Of a stretch of DNA of 64,000 nt, positions 54,701-61,069 are shown one piece after another; the first letter of the stretch is position 1; every line of letters starts with the position of its first letter. Source of the stretch: Plazaster borealis (lineage: Eukaryota > Echinodermata > Asteroidea > Forcipulatida > Labidiasteridae); contig CM037461.1 of the NCBI GenBank assembly GCA_021014325.1, positions 2,629,501-2,693,500 on the forward strand. The letters are read 5' to 3'. A program made the position numbers and the translations under genes. The notes beneath the pieces are model-generated. The model was not told where the DNA came from. It did no database searches and saw nothing but the letters and a program-made list of their open reading frames with translations.

Positions 54701-57700
54701 TCACACCTCTTGTTGCTATGGGTTGACCAATCAAAATCGAGCATTCAAGTTTGCTTGAAGATAAAGTTTTTTCTTTTATGGTACGCAAAGAACAAAACTC
54801 TTACCTCTGCAACCCACTCAAATCTGGGGCACTCCGGTAAAATCTCTCCCTCGCACTCCCTCTGCTCCGTCAGGCTCGGACACGGCAACCCACCATTCTC
54901 TGGCAATGTCTGAATCTCCCTGGTGCGGGTCTGCAAGCCGGTTCTAACCGGTCCAGACCGGTGCTGACAGGTCTCTGAGCAGGGTCCCCATGCCGACCAA
55001 GAAGAGGTTCTGCAGTCACATGGTAACGAGCAGGCAGCAACGGCTGGCGGCTGGGATTCCTTCTTCTGTGGATCTGTGTTTGTGGAAAAATGATGCATTT
55101 TCAAGTGTTGTACAATACATGTAAATATTTCCCGCGTTAAAGATTCTGTATACGTTTGGTAATGACTCTGAAAATTAATGGCAATGAAAACTTACTTGGT
55201 GAGAAAAACAGCAGCTTTGGATAGTATAATGCATTTGTAGAAACTTTTCACTTAGAAGTACTGCAGTTATGGAAAAATACATCACTTTTTAACCCCTAAA
55301 ATTTGAATCTGCGTACTGCAGTAACGTTTCTCAGATTGTGTGTTCCAATTGCAGATTATTCTCCTGCGTGGACAAACTGCTCTAGATTTTCGGCAATATC
55401 TCAAAAACGCTACCACCTTTTGAAATTAAATTTTCACAGGTTAGTTTTAAGGTATATATCTCTACAACTATACAGGATTGAAACAAACAGTGGGTGTCAA
55501 TTACCAAACGTATACAATCCCATTAAGCCCGGTTCATGCGAAGCGAATTTGACATCACAAATTCGCAACGAACACTTCGCAAGAGTTGGGATGTGCTCAA
55601 CTCTTGCGAAACATTCGCAACAAAAAAAGAGCTACGATGTCAAATTCGCTTCGCATGAAGCATTTGCAGGAGGTGTGAACTGGGCTTTACGCAGTTAAAG
55701 AGGAAAATGATAACTAGTCTTGTCGGTAATGAGCATTGCATCGTAACACACAAGGGCAAGAAGGATTGGGCAGATATATTATTAGTAATCAATGCTCGAA
55801 TTTGACACTGGACCGCAGGCTCGAGGCCAGTGATTTTAGCATCGGGCCAATAAACTCATGACCGGACAAGTCCGACAGTCTTGTATTTTTCAATTCAATA
55901 ACAATACTTCACTGTGTAATATCTTAAACAGAAACAAGTTATGTTCAAATGTTGACCTCAATCAAGTCTTATACTTTTCAATTCTATTGAGCAATGAAAA
56001 ATACTTCATACCCATAAAGACAAATGAGATAAATCTTAATTTACAATTTTAAAAACCTTGTTTAAACAAAAACAGTCAAATGCATTATATGTAACTGTGT
56101 CAGGAACTTTTTTTTCTCGTTTTGATTCTGGTCTTGTAAAACTATTTCTGGTCCAGTGAATATTTTGAGATATATCACTTAAAACTCACCTTTTCCAGAC
56201 TTATTTTGCAAAGGAATAGGTATCATTCTTCAACACGTAACTCCACTTACCTTGTAGGAAAAATACTGAGCGCTTTGAGACACCCATCGGGAGTATAAAG
56301 CGCTATATAAGAACTGCGTATTATTATTATTATTACTAGGCTATTTATTTCATTTTCATTCCTTTGCATTGTTACTTGTAGATTGTTGTAATATTTATTG
56401 TTGTAAAGCGTTGTCACAGGTACCTTTATGCGTAAGAACGCTATAAAAGCGCTTTGATTATTATTATTATTACACAAGCCATGTGGTCTTGTGGATTTTC
56501 CCCTCAAATTCAAGCCTTGGCATGCCTGGTAATGAAGAATGTAGAAGGGTGACTAAAAGCTTTGTAATTGTTGGTAAAGCCAGTTCCAGCTTCAGCACCA
56601 CTATGGGCACGTACACCAACTTTCTTTAAAGGGATTGTGTACATTTGGTAATTGGAACCCACGGTTTGTTTCAATCCTACATTGTTGTAGATATATACCA
56701 CAAAACTAACCTGTGAAAACTTCATTTAAAAAGGTGGTAGCGTTTTTGAGATATTGCCGAAAATCTGGAGCAGTTTTGTCCACACAGGAAGAATAATCTG
56801 CAATTGGAATACACAATCTGAGAAGCATTACTGCCGTAACACTTATCAGATTCAAATTTTGGGAGATAAAAAGTGATATCTTTTTCCATACCGCAGTACT
56901 TTGAAGTGCAAAGTTTCTCAAAATGCATTATACTATCTAAAGCTACTGTACTTCTTACCAAGTAAGTTTTTATTGCCTTTATTTTTCAGAGTAATTACCA
57001 AACGTATACAGACCCTATAAAAATATATTAAAGATTGACACAAAATGATATACACAGTTTAAATTCTAAAATGAAGGCTAGATGTAGGATGGATTTGAAA
57101 CTGTCTAGGGTGGCACTAGCAGCTATTCGAAGTCATCAGTATGTACTTAAACCATAACAAATTAACATGTGCTTGACTATACTTCCATTTTCAAATAAAT
57201 AGCATTTCAATTGATACCAATTCTTTCCGGATTGAAACAAGATCCTATTTCATGGCATGAAAGGACTTTAAAGACACTGGACACTATTGGTAATTGTCAA
57301 AGACCAGTGTTCTCACTTGGTGTATCCCAACATATGCACAAAATAACAAACCTGTGAAAATTTGGGCTCAATTGGTCATTGAAGTTGCAAGAAAATGATG
57401 AAAGAAAAAACACCCTTGTTGCGCACACATTTGTGTGCTTTCAGATGCCTGAAAAGGGCTTCTGGCCAGAAGTCTTTTAATATTTTAGTGAGAAATTACC
57501 TCTTTCTTAAAAACTTTGTTACTTCAGAGGGAGTCGTTTCTCACAATGTTTTATACTATCAACAGCTCTCCGTTGCTTGTTACCAAGTAAATTGTTATGT
57601 AATATATATTTTGAGTAATTACCAAACATGTACAGTGACTTTAAAATGCTATTATTTACAGTTTCTTCTGGACAATTCACTGATGATGGATAACAAATCT

Positions 57701-60654
57701 TCTTCAGCATGACTTCAAGAAACCTTGAAAGATTACTCTAAGTCTAATTTAAAAGAAATTGTTTGTTTCTATAGGAACCCAATGGAGCCTGAAACCGATT
57801 ACATGCTAGGATGGAGTGAGTTTAAAGGGCAGTTTTCTGGTACGTCAGAGGGGAGACAAATGGAAGGATTACAGGTGGTGGGGTGAATGATGTGTCCTCT
57901 CTATCCATTCTTAGGTCTAGGTTTGACTTGGAACACCTTACCATGAAGTGGGTGGGTTATTTGAAGCTTTATTTCCTTCTTGGTGCTTGGGGTGGGTCTA
58001 GGGTTAAAGTGGATCCCCTACTGCTCCTTCTGAGGTGGGTGTTTTTGCTGCAATCTTGAGTCAAGGGTTGGGTGTCTAAATGGAACCTAGTGGCAGTCAT
58101 TGAAGTGGGTGGGTTAGTGGAATCTTTATTTCCTTCTTGATGCTTGGGTTGGGTCTAGGGTTAAAGTGGATCCCCTACTGCTCCTTCTGAGGTGGGTGTT
58201 TTTGCTGCAATCTTGAGTCAAGGGTTGGGTGTCTTAATGGAACCTAGTGGCAGTCTTTGAAGTGGGTGGGTTATTTGAAGCTTTATTTCCTTCTTGATGC
58301 TTGGGGTGGGTCTAGGGTTAAAGTGGATCCCCTACTGCCCCTTCTGAGATGGGTGTTTTTTTTGAAGTGGGTGGGTTATTTGAAGCTTTATTTCCTTCTT
58401 GATGCTTGGGGTGGGTCTAGGGTTAAAGTGGATCCCCTACTGCCCCTTCTGAGATGGGTGTTTTCGTTGCAATCTTGAGTCAAGGGTTGGGTGTCTAAAT
58501 GGAACCTAGTGGCAGTCTTTGCCCTAAAGTGGGTGGGTTAGTGGAAGCTTTATTTCCTTCTTGATGCTTTGGGTGGATCTAGGGTTAAAGTAGATCCCCT
58601 ACTGCCCCTTCTTAGATGGGTGTTTTCATTGCAATCTTGAGTCAAGGGTTGGGTGTCTAAATGGAACCTAGTGGCAGTCTTTGCCCTAAAGTGGATGGGT
58701 TAGTGCATGGAGGAATGAATGGTTAGTGGAAGTTTGATTTCCTTCTTGATGCTTGGGTTGGGTCTAGGGTTAAAGTGGATCCTTTACTGCCCCATCTGAG
58801 ATGGGTGTCTTCGGTGCAATCTTGAGAATAGGGTTGGTGTAGAACAATCATAGAAATTGAGTTTAGATTGAAATGAACCCCTAGTGCTCATTCTTAATTG
58901 GAGTACTTGGTGGAAGTATAATTTATTTTGCAAGTCAATCATTTATTGGGTAAGATAGGGGTTGCCTTGCTCAGCACTGTAGTCTAGCATTACCACCCCC
59001 CCCCAAAAAAAAAAGTAGTTAGGAAAAACTTTATTCACTTCTGAGTCGTTGGTTTACATAAAAATGGAATACTAGTTTGAGTCTAGTCAAATCTTTCAAT
59101 TTGGTTGAGTATCAAAAGTATACTTACCCATACTAATGAGATAAATCTTCTTTCAGCGATTATTCAAACGAAAACAGTTTACATGTTAAACTTTAAACTC
59201 AGGACCGAAAAAGTCTGACTGTCTTGTGTTGTTCAATTAAATATTATAGGCCTACTTCCTTGTGTAATATCTTTAATTTAAAGAACTTATGTTCAAATGT
59301 TGACTTCTAGAAGAAAACATTTCTGTGGAGACAAACAATTTTTAGACAGACATTATTGTCCGCTACTTTTATAATTTCTGTTTACTTAACCAACCCCAAC
59401 CCATTGTTTTTCAGATTCTGTAAGACTGAGGACTGCACTAGTAATAAACTGATCATGCTATAAATGGGATCAGCCTTACCACTGTAATCAGAGCCCAATA
59501 AAGTGGGTGTTGAGTTTCTAAATTCGTTAGAATGATGAGGAAGGATCCTAGTAAACATCAGGGCTTGAATTTGGGGTAAAATTCCACAAGACTGCAGGGC
59601 TTGTCACTCAAATATTTTACAAGGCCGGAATTTATTTTACAAGACCAGAATCTAAAATGAGAAAGAGCTTTCTACAAAGTTTAACATGTAAACTGTTTTC
59701 GTTTGAACATTCACTGAGAGAAGATTTAATCTCATTAGTATACATGTTTAAGTTTACTTTTGATACTGACAACCAAATTGACAGATTTTACCAGACTCAA
59801 ACTCGAAGTCAACATTTGAACATAACTTCTTTAAATCAAAGATATCACACAAGGATGTAGGCCTATTATTTAATTGAACAACACAAGACAGTCGGACATT
59901 TCGGTCCTGAGATGGCCCAAAGCTAAAATCACTGACCTCGGGCATGCGGTCCAGTGTAAAAATCGTTCCCTACAAATACATCTTTAAAGGAATTGCATTT
60001 GTTTGGTAACTGGAACCCACTGTTTGTTTCAATCCAATACAGTTGTAGATATTATCATAAAACTAACCTGTGAAAAGTTAATTTCAAATGGTGGTAGACA
60101 ATTACTCAACTCAAGCCTGCATCCAGTGTCAAATTCCTGTCACTCCATAAAAATACATCTTTAAAGGGATTGTATACGTTTGGTAATTGGAACCCACTGT
60201 TTGTTTCAATCCTATATAGTTGTGGTTGTAGATCCATATTAACATGTGAAACTTTCATTTCAAATGGTGGTAATATTTTTGAGATATTGCTGAAAATCTG
60301 GAGCGGTTATGTCCAGGCAGGAAGAATAAAATTTGGAATACACAATTCAAATTTGTTTTGATAAAAACAAATATCTTTTTCCATAACCACATTACTTCAA
60401 AATGAAATGTTTTTCAAAATGCATTATACTATCAGAAGCTGATGTACTTCTTATCGAGTAAGTTTTGATTGCCATTAATTTTATGAGTAATTACCAAAAG
60501 TATACAGCCCCTTAAAAAGGTCACTGTGGATTGTTTCACCTTGATTTTCCAGACACTGATTGTTGTCAACAATTTCCCCTTGGCTGCTCAGACAGGAAAT
60601 GGAGCGTAACCTTCGTCCAATACCACAGCCTCTGCCACCAGCCTGCTGGGAAAC
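24550..60654 (-). CDS. THSD7A: THSD7A/B-like TSP1 transmembrane protein, 22 exons, 5' incomplete
   Basis: Known role: THSD7 proteins are large type I membrane glycoproteins with many TSP1 repeats; vertebrate THSD7A is linked to endothelial migration and the podocyte slit diaphragm. Seen: 22 minus-strand exons with AG/GT borders and unbroken phase, 4008 nt in all, ending TAA. Exon order matches human THSD7A unit by unit, alternating W-x-W-C-S-x-T-C units with divergent CGxGxQxR units joined by C-x-x-P-C-x-x-D-C. About 19 TSP1-like units are followed by two EGF-like cysteine clusters (window residues about 1155-1230), a linker with N-P-x-N acidic stretches, a helix WVLVASAVVIALLVVIVGLF, then RRRR and a tail of about 33 residues. 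The 5' end (signal peptide, first TSP1 units) lies beyond 64000. THSD7A versus THSD7B cannot be settled here. The tail is unlike the vertebrate one. Confidence 0.93.
25180..25720 (-). pseudogene. LINE ORF2 C-terminal fragment
   Basis: The minus strand encodes MYQSLQGTAPTYIQSLIHLH, then TRHSWGTRSFSHSGPSLWNE LPP and FKTHLKTYY. Upstream RLQRLQNSAARLVT-type sequence follows in other frames around 25560-25670, so it is frameshifted. Confidence 0.7.
25721..26086. other. Intron, nothing recognised
   Basis: Includes GGGGGTGGGGGGCACGTGCC-type G/C runs at 25875-25900 and a C run at 25989; no exon seen. Confidence 0.4.
26087..26329 (-). CDS. THSD7A: THSD7 exon: EGF-like domain and juxtamembrane linker
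   Basis: Acceptor CCACCAG, donor GTGAGT. Encodes GDGQACFPVTGCITDDHCPL, then FCNRNGQCGCKSGFM (EGF-like), then a low-complexity linker rich in Asn, Gly and acidic residues (PNNGNDVEQFEGKSG). Phase 1 at both ends. Confidence 0.9.
26330..27090. other. Intron, no exon; dispersed repeat piece
   Basis: 26635-26830 (TGCTACCATGGGCAGCGCGC CGTATC, then GCATACAGTTAAACATG) resembles 33540-33800 and part of 8160-8400: a dispersed repeat of unknown type. Confidence 0.45.
27093..27236 (-). CDS. THSD7A: THSD7 exon: degenerate TSP1 end and EGF-like cluster
   Basis: Donor GTGAGA. Encodes DKGSFLNVTAGCIPSLKPAS, then CDQQCTASSGAICQEGKCHC and KEGYE. It parallels human THSD7A NVTGGCL...CHCEEGY and is a strong family signature. 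The acceptor is TTTCTGAAG. Confidence 0.9.
27545..28135. repeat. About 118-bp tandem repeat, 5 copies
   Basis: Each unit holds CATCTACACAGTACACAGTC AACCCTCCTACTGTCTGACC and GATAAACTATGCCAGCCTGC. Composite of a new segment and the core of the 14385-15045 array. Confidence 0.9.
28474..28574 (-). CDS. THSD7A: THSD7 exon: TSP1 C-terminal, YTW segment
   Basis: Acceptor ATGTCCAG, donor GTAAAT. Encodes FCLKEQAICPNYTWQTGPII then EETGTREIWCQIQ. It joins upstream by AG|G (Arg) and downstream by G|AT (Asp). Confidence 0.88.
28735..28960 (-). pseudogene. LINE ORF2 C-terminal fragment
   Basis: The minus strand encodes TLALLRCRTKSHSNSFIPRT then ASLWNSLPGACFPPSYNLDC FKRNI, the typical conserved end of a non-LTR retrotransposon protein. 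Confidence 0.65.
29386..29751. mobile_element. TTAA-MITE, subfamily A
   Basis: TTAA then AGGTATCGTACACGTTTGG at left; right end mirrors AAATGTGTTCAGTGCC. Ends only about 15 bp from the donor of the THSD7 exon at 29767-29909. Confidence 0.75.
29767..29909 (-). CDS. THSD7A: THSD7 exon: TSP1 repeat
   Basis: Acceptor CTACAG, donor GTATTA. Encodes VTSWSPETSCFKSCYSLKDS, then SSRSVTSPALPGGKPCPV, a TSP1 core (SWSPxxSC, SRSV, GGKPC). It continues the PGDCL of the preceding exon, like PGDCYLKDWSSW in human THSD7A. Confidence 0.88.
30466..30752 (+). mobile_element. tRNA-Gly-like SINE
   Basis: Head GGTTGGCATAGCGTTATCTT with box B GGTTCGAATCAC; tail CCTGGAATAAGTATCTGGGG TTTTCCTCCCAC and (AAATG)n end. 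Second copy at 33083-33363. Confidence 0.7.
30818..30936 (-). CDS. THSD7A: THSD7 exon: TSP1 linker, CDKPCPGDC
   Basis: Acceptor TTTTAG, donor GTAAGC. Encodes YPDANRHGVLNQVLSSVNET, then RCDKPCPGDCL, matching SCSQPCPGDC of the human protein. An Asn-linked glycosylation sequon NET is present. Confidence 0.88.
31091..31396 (+). mobile_element. tRNA-Leu-like SINE, long-tail variant
   Basis: Head GGCGTGTCGTGGCCATGCGG; tail GGGACAGATTTTACTTTAC. Same subtype as 393-701; ends 45 bp from the THSD7 donor at 31441. Confidence 0.8.
31442..31613 (-). CDS. THSD7A: THSD7 exon: TSP1 repeat (CGIGEQTR)
   Basis: Acceptor GGCACCAG, donor GTGATG. Encodes TKPCNAVPCHTYTWNRSFWS, then RGCGIGEQTRLVECERNDG. The acceptor with its first coding bases is the start of a roughly 200-bp unit repeated four times upstream of the exon (31609-32517). 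Confidence 0.9.
31609..32517. repeat. About 203-bp unit x4: THSD7 exon acceptor edge plus Ala-like tRNA SINE
   Basis: Units start with TTAGTCTGGTG at 31609, 31815, 32018 and 32220. The first is the acceptor and first coding bases of the exon at 31442-31613 (minus strand). Each unit then carries a tRNA-Ala-like head (GGGCTAGCTCGGTGGTCTAG, box B GTGGGTTTGAATC). The last unit has the full SINE tail to about 32517. Confidence 0.85.
32516..33078. repeat. Two tandem copies of a SINE-tail-containing segment
   Basis: ATTATATATTTCTAGTAATG (32516) and ATTATATATTTCTGGTAATG (32831) each start a block with AAACAAGGGTGCTTGC and a partial Leu-SINE tail (GGTTAACC...GATAAGTGTTCTGGGTTC). Confidence 0.7.
33083..33363 (+). 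mobile_element. tRNA-Gly-like SINE
   Basis: GGTTGGTGTAGTGGTATC head, box B AGGTTCGAATCCC, tail ending CAGAATTAATAAATG(AAATG)n. Confidence 0.75.
33890..34137 (-). CDS. THSD7A: THSD7 exon: TSP1 repeat (DWSVCNATCGLHG)
   Basis: Acceptor TTTGCAG, donor GTATGA. Encodes TRHRITNCINDNGFSVATHH, then IPCPPNCEPKRYSDWSVCNA and TCGLHGVMVRSRVIEGQ. Sequons NIT and NAT are present. Confidence 0.91.
34192..34334. mobile_element. Fold-back MITE, partial
   Basis: TTATGCTTACCAGAATAAGG TTACCAGCC and right end ATGAAATTGGGCCC. Confidence 0.65.
34360..35395. repeat. 22-23 bp minisatellite, about 45 copies
   Basis: Unit GTCACAGCCGTAACCGCAGC AG. The left flank (GCAGCTGTAGCCGCAGCCAT) resembles the arm of the GGCGGCTACAGC MITE at 20336, a likely source. 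Fills most of one THSD7 intron. Confidence 0.92.
35411..35647 (-). CDS. THSD7A: THSD7 exon: TSP1 repeat (GDCVMSNW)
   Basis: Acceptor AAACCAG, donor GTAAAC. Encodes GDCVMSNWQNSSPCPTPCQR, then QVRSVIRHPTTTGEQC and YRLVTGEWSRCKAISGECGS. A 22-23 bp minisatellite fills the intron 3' to it, ending about 15 bp from the donor. Confidence 0.91.
35960..36322. mobile_element. TTAA-MITE, subfamily A
   Basis: TTAA at both ends (35960, 36319). AAGGCACTGAACACGTTTGG ... CAAACGTGTACGATACCTTT. Ends 31 bp from a THSD7 donor. Confidence 0.85.
36353..36509 (-). CDS. THSD7A: THSD7 exon: TSP1 repeat (CGRGAQVRTVSC)
   Basis: Acceptor ATCTTTAG, donor GTAGGT. Encodes WGSCEVIDPRSNCGRGAQVR, then TVSCKAG and RNCVLPCPG. 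It begins in phase 0, completing SEWGSC from the preceding exon. Confidence 0.9.
36777..36975. mobile_element. Fold-back MITE (CAGGGGCGGATCCAGG ends)
   Basis: CAGGGGCGGATCCAGGATTT at left, CCTGGATCCGCGCCTG at right; C-rich and G-rich runs inside. hAT-like end sequence. Confidence 0.75.
37289..37416 (-). CDS. THSD7A: THSD7 exon: TSP1 second half
   Basis: Acceptor CATGACAG, donor GTAATG. Encodes LKTRMRDILQQSANGGRGCP then PLIDSMICIEMMCDNLEWEV. The motif RxRxILxxxANGGxxCP is typical TSP1. Phase and position were needed to find it; the coding frame is not long. Confidence 0.88.
37710..37910 (-). CDS. THSD7A: THSD7 exon: TSP1 repeat (CGQGVKYRSILC)
   Basis: Acceptor TTAAAAAG, donor GTAAGG. Encodes DECGQGVKYRSILCQRSDST, then CDVPCVIDCIVSEWMDWSPC and TQACGRG. 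Matches the CGQGYRYQAMAC...CPSDCKLSEW region of THSD7A. Confidence 0.91.
38030..38771. mobile_element. hAT-like element inserted in an older repeat
   Basis: Starts CAGGGGTTTCCCTTTAC and ends GGTCGAACACTG. The flanks (AGTCACATG / ATATGAAAGTTTCAGATG) rejoin into the repeat seen at 1540-1640. The target duplication is not clean. Confidence 0.5.
39178..39515. repeat. Inverted repeat (TGTTGGCTCTGAAAAGAGCC arms)
   Basis: GTGTTGGCTCTGAAAAGAGC CGG at left is mirrored by CCGGCTCTTTTCAGAGCC at right. Inner arms ACTCTGCTCGTCTTCAGGAG / CTCCTGAAGACGAGCAGAGT. Relatives at 50430-50590 and 53925-53995. Confidence 0.75.
39616..39885. repeat. Long imperfect palindrome (about 270 bp)
   Basis: AAGCCCTTTTCACACGACAG CAATTTA at left mirrored by AAATTGCTGTCGTGTGAAAA GGGCTT at right; centre around 39750. 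Fold-back MITE. Confidence 0.75.
39976..40113 (-). CDS. THSD7A: THSD7 exon: TSP1 linker, DWQEGPWQSC
   Basis: Acceptor AATTGCAG. Encodes DPATDDAEELCPHITSSDLM, then CDDPNFTYDWQEGPWQSC. The donor GTTCGT is weak but gives the right phase (G|GT). This is the exon that any of the 75-bp array donors would splice into. Confidence 0.87.
40960..43490. repeat. 75-bp minisatellite, about 31 copies, derived from a TSP1 exon end plus splice donor
   Basis: Copies are nearly identical from 41210 to 43490 and degenerate at 40960-41200. On the minus strand a unit reads GKFHCCGLTAHSGYCRMQSR then AIISI. The exon at 43420-43599 ends with the same coding sequence, so the unit is the last 60 nt of that exon plus 15 nt of intron including GTAAGT. 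A 7-nt deletion near 41790 breaks the minus frame. Both strands are open, which a 75-nt period makes easy once one copy lacks stops. Confidence 0.95.
43420..43599 (-). CDS. THSD7A: THSD7 exon: TSP1 repeat, source of the 75-bp array
   Basis: Acceptor CACCCACAG. Encodes VCVREVLSIPPPSHQQCILP, then CAGDCLLSDWSVFGPCVHSC and GLTAHTGYCRMQSRAIISIG, a TSP1 unit. The first consensus donor, GTAAGT, follows at 43419. Beyond it the reading frame stays open for about 22 further 75-bp copies down to 41753, each with the same donor, so the true 3' end may vary. Confidence 0.86.
43660..44085. repeat. Dispersed repeat with inverted ends (CTACTTTGCTGTG family)
   Basis: GGCTTGCGGTAACACCATGT GTATATCTAC at left, mirrored by GTAGATATACACATGGTGTT ACTGCAAGCC at right, about 420 bp. 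The best copy of the family; others at 1660, 40790, 48490 and 54410. Confidence 0.75.
44628..44795 (-). CDS. THSD7A: THSD7 exon: TSP1 repeat (CGKGLQTREVHC)
   Basis: Acceptor TCCCGCAG, donor GTAAAG. Encodes VLFKMESCDNLPPCYSYQWN, then WSACEIFGIDCGKGLQTREV and HCGRSDGTTVEPG. The CGxGxQTRxVxC motif is the divergent THSD7-type TSP1 unit. Confidence 0.92.
44837..45237. mobile_element. TTAA-MITE, subfamily B
   Basis: TTAA at both ends; AAGGTATCGCACACGTTTGG and CCAAACGTGTACGATGCCTT. Body CAAAAACGCTACCACCTTTT. Confidence 0.85.
45262..45630 (-). mobile_element. tRNA-Leu-like SINE
   Basis: Minus-strand: CGCTCAGTCATGACACGCCA C at the right (head), (AATA)n at the left; CTCCCTGGGGAGTATACAGC in the body. 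Confidence 0.75.
46002..46223 (-). CDS. THSD7A: THSD7 exon: TSP1 repeat (CSQTCGVDGQRIRSQR)
   Basis: Donor GTAATT. Encodes GVAQDESFCDPSSKPARVRS, then CEVPCAVDCKLSPWSALSEC and SQTCGVDGQRIRSQRIVQ, then SANGGASCP. A canonical TSP1 core. Confidence 0.93.
46275..46953. mobile_element. Fold-back MITE split by a TTAA-MITE
   Basis: Left piece GGGCCAAATTTCATAGAGTT GCTTAA (to 46302), right piece TTAAGCACAAAAAGTAGCC ... ATGGGCCC. The inserted TTAA-MITE (46299-46785) duplicates TTAA exactly and itself holds a SINE-tail-like insert at about 46335-46455. Confidence 0.8.
47225..47412 (-). mobile_element. tRNA-Ala-like SINE
   Basis: Complement of head CCATCGAGCTAGCCCGGTGG at right and tail CACTGTATACTCAGTACTTT at left; box B complement GGGATTCGAACCCAC. 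Confidence 0.75.
47489..47700. mobile_element. MITE (TATAGACGATGTGACC ends)
   Basis: Second copy of 15708-15921, ending GAGGTCACATCGTCTATAG. Confidence 0.8.
47777..47980 (-). CDS. THSD7A: THSD7 exon: TSP1 linker and divergent repeat
   Basis: Acceptor CCTGCAG, donor GTGAGT. Encodes YSDLEEDSCLPETELSQYRP, then CQTYTWQVGAWGECSVNG and GVQYRVISCEKESG. Sequon NGT is present. Confidence 0.91.
49218..49478 (-). CDS. THSD7A: THSD7 exon: TSP1 repeats (CGSGVHARVLYC; SEWSDWGPC)
   Basis: Acceptor CACTACAG, donor GTAATA. Encodes RWTSCKLNHGMTDCGSGVHA, then CKIPCPTDCVISEWSDWGPC and SKTCGKKGGQQMRSRQIL. The donor abuts an ATT microsatellite. Confidence 0.93.
49850..50270 (-). mobile_element. tRNA-Leu-like SINE, full length
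   Basis: (AAT)n at left; GCTCGGCCACGACACGCCA at right; nearly the mirror of 2827-3258. Confidence 0.85.
50970..51075. repeat. 37-bp tandem repeat, about 2.8 copies
   Basis: Unit CGATCATGAATATGTATGAG GTATAGTATAGTAACCA, copies nearly identical. Confidence 0.9.
51091..51637. mobile_element. Fold-back MITE split by a hairpin MITE
   Basis: Outer ends GGGCCCAATTTCATAGAGGT and GCTCTATGAAATTGGGCCC. Inner element 51184-51533 has ends TTAGGCCAAATAAA and TTTATTTGGCCTT plus arms ACATGTTTAGCGTCC / GGACGCTAAACATGT, with poly-T and poly-A in the middle. Confidence 0.8.
51650..51886 (-). CDS. THSD7A: THSD7 exon: TSP1 repeat (WQNWSPCSKSC)
   Basis: Acceptor TTCCTCAG, donor GTAAGA. Encodes VNSSLHQPPMKRACWVDCPV, then DCQLGQWQNWSPCSKSCEEG and VQIRTREVLVAPAFGGEECG. 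The donor lies only about 12 bp from a fold-back MITE. Confidence 0.93.
52006..52361. mobile_element. TTAA-MITE, subfamily A
   Basis: AGGCACTGAACATGTTTGGT at left, ACCGAACGTGTACGATACCT TTAA at right. Confidence 0.8.
53522..53626 (-). mobile_element. tRNA-Leu-like SINE head only
   Basis: Box B complement GACTCGAACCCACATTCTGC and CGCTCGGCCACGATACGCCA C. It lies 34 bp from the THSD7 donor at 53659. Confidence 0.7.
53660..53795 (-). CDS. THSD7A: THSD7 exon: divergent TSP1 (CGAGRQRRQVYC)
   Basis: Acceptor ATCCATCAG, donor GTAAGT. Encodes EWQLCTLTHDNEGLCGAGRQ, then RRQVYCVQEGDDGYIPVSEE and ACITS. A longer open frame here belongs to another frame and is a shadow. Confidence 0.9.
54035..54404. mobile_element. 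TTAA-MITE, subfamily A
   Basis: TTAA at both ends; AAGGCATCGTACACGTTTGG / CCAAACGTGTACGATACCTT. The termini are near-perfect mirrors. Confidence 0.85.
54805..55073 (-). CDS. THSD7A: THSD7 exon: TSP1 repeat (SSWSAWGPCSETC)
   Basis: Acceptor AAACACAG, donor GTAAGA. Encodes DPQKKESQPPAVAACSLPCD, then CRTSSWSAWGPCSETCQHRS, then GLQTRTREIQTLPENGG and CPSLTEQREC. A full canonical TSP1. Confidence 0.94.
55137..55526. mobile_element. TTAA-MITE, subfamily B
   Basis: TTAA at both ends; body CTACCACCTTTTGAAATTAA. The next MITE (55526-55692) abuts it. Confidence 0.8.
55526..55692. mobile_element. Fold-back MITE (GCCCGGTTCATGCGAAGCG ends)
   Basis: Left GCCCGGTTCATGCGAAGCGA ATTTGACATC; right GATGTCAAATTCGCTTCGCA TGAAG ... 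GAACTGGGC. An almost complete palindrome. Confidence 0.8.
56636..57022. mobile_element. TTAA-MITE, subfamily B
   Basis: TTAA then AGGGATTGTGTACATTTGG at left; ACCAAACGTATACAGACCCT at right. Confidence 0.75.
57268..57644. mobile_element. TTAA-MITE, subfamily A
   Basis: TTAA at both ends; AGACACTGGACACTATTGG at left, CCAAACATGTACAGTGACT at right. Confidence 0.8.
57930..58830. repeat. About 150-bp tandem repeat, roughly 6 copies
   Basis: Units hold GAAGCTTTATTTCCTTCTTG, GGGTCTAGGGTTAAAGTGGA TCCCCTACTG and CAATCTTGAGTCAAGGGTTG. One copy is short (58366-58440 follows directly after GGTGTTTTTTTTGAAG). Confidence 0.9.
58831..59980. other. Intron with an inverted pair of dispersed repeats
   Basis: 59040-59330 and 59565-59965 share phrases in opposite orientation (ATGAGATAAATCTTC / GAAGATTTAATCTCAT; ACATTTGAACATAA). 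No exon seen. Confidence 0.45.
60161..60515. mobile_element. TTAA-MITE, subfamily B
   Basis: TTAA at both ends; AAGGGATTGTATACGTTTGG / CCAAAAGTATACAGCCCC. It ends 25 bp before the THSD7 exon at 60540. Confidence 0.8.
60540..60654 (-). CDS. THSD7A: THSD7 exon: divergent TSP1 (CGIGRRLRSISC)
   Basis: Most 5' exon I can support in the window. Acceptor TTTGTAG, donor GTGAAA. Encodes VSQQAGGRGCGIGRRLRSIS then CLSSQGEIVDNNQCLENQ, joining to the next exon by G|AT. A TTAA-flanked MITE ends about 25 bp from its donor. Confidence 0.87.
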
Positions 60655-61069
60655 CTACAAAGGAAATAAACACCCATTCAACTTTAGTTATAATCATGGT
60701 TAAAGGTATTGTACACTTTTGGTAACAGCTCAAAATCAGTGTCCACATTTTGTGTGATTCAACATATGCATGAACAATCAAACCTGTGAAAGTTTGAGCT
60801 CCTCCCCCCCCCCCTGGTCATCGAGGTCATGAGAAAATAGTGAAAAGAGACCTTATGTGTTTTCTGTTTTTTCAAACATCAAGTTTTTATCGCGCGTGAT
60901 AAAATATTGTTTTACTCATTTCTCAGAAACGATAGCATTTTAGGCAGAACTATTTTAAGGAACCCTTTCTAACTTTACTTACTTTAAATCATGTAAGTTA
61001 TGTGTGAATCTGTGAAGATTTGTGTTTCTCGATCTTACCAATAGTGTACAGGGCCTTTAACCCTAACCA

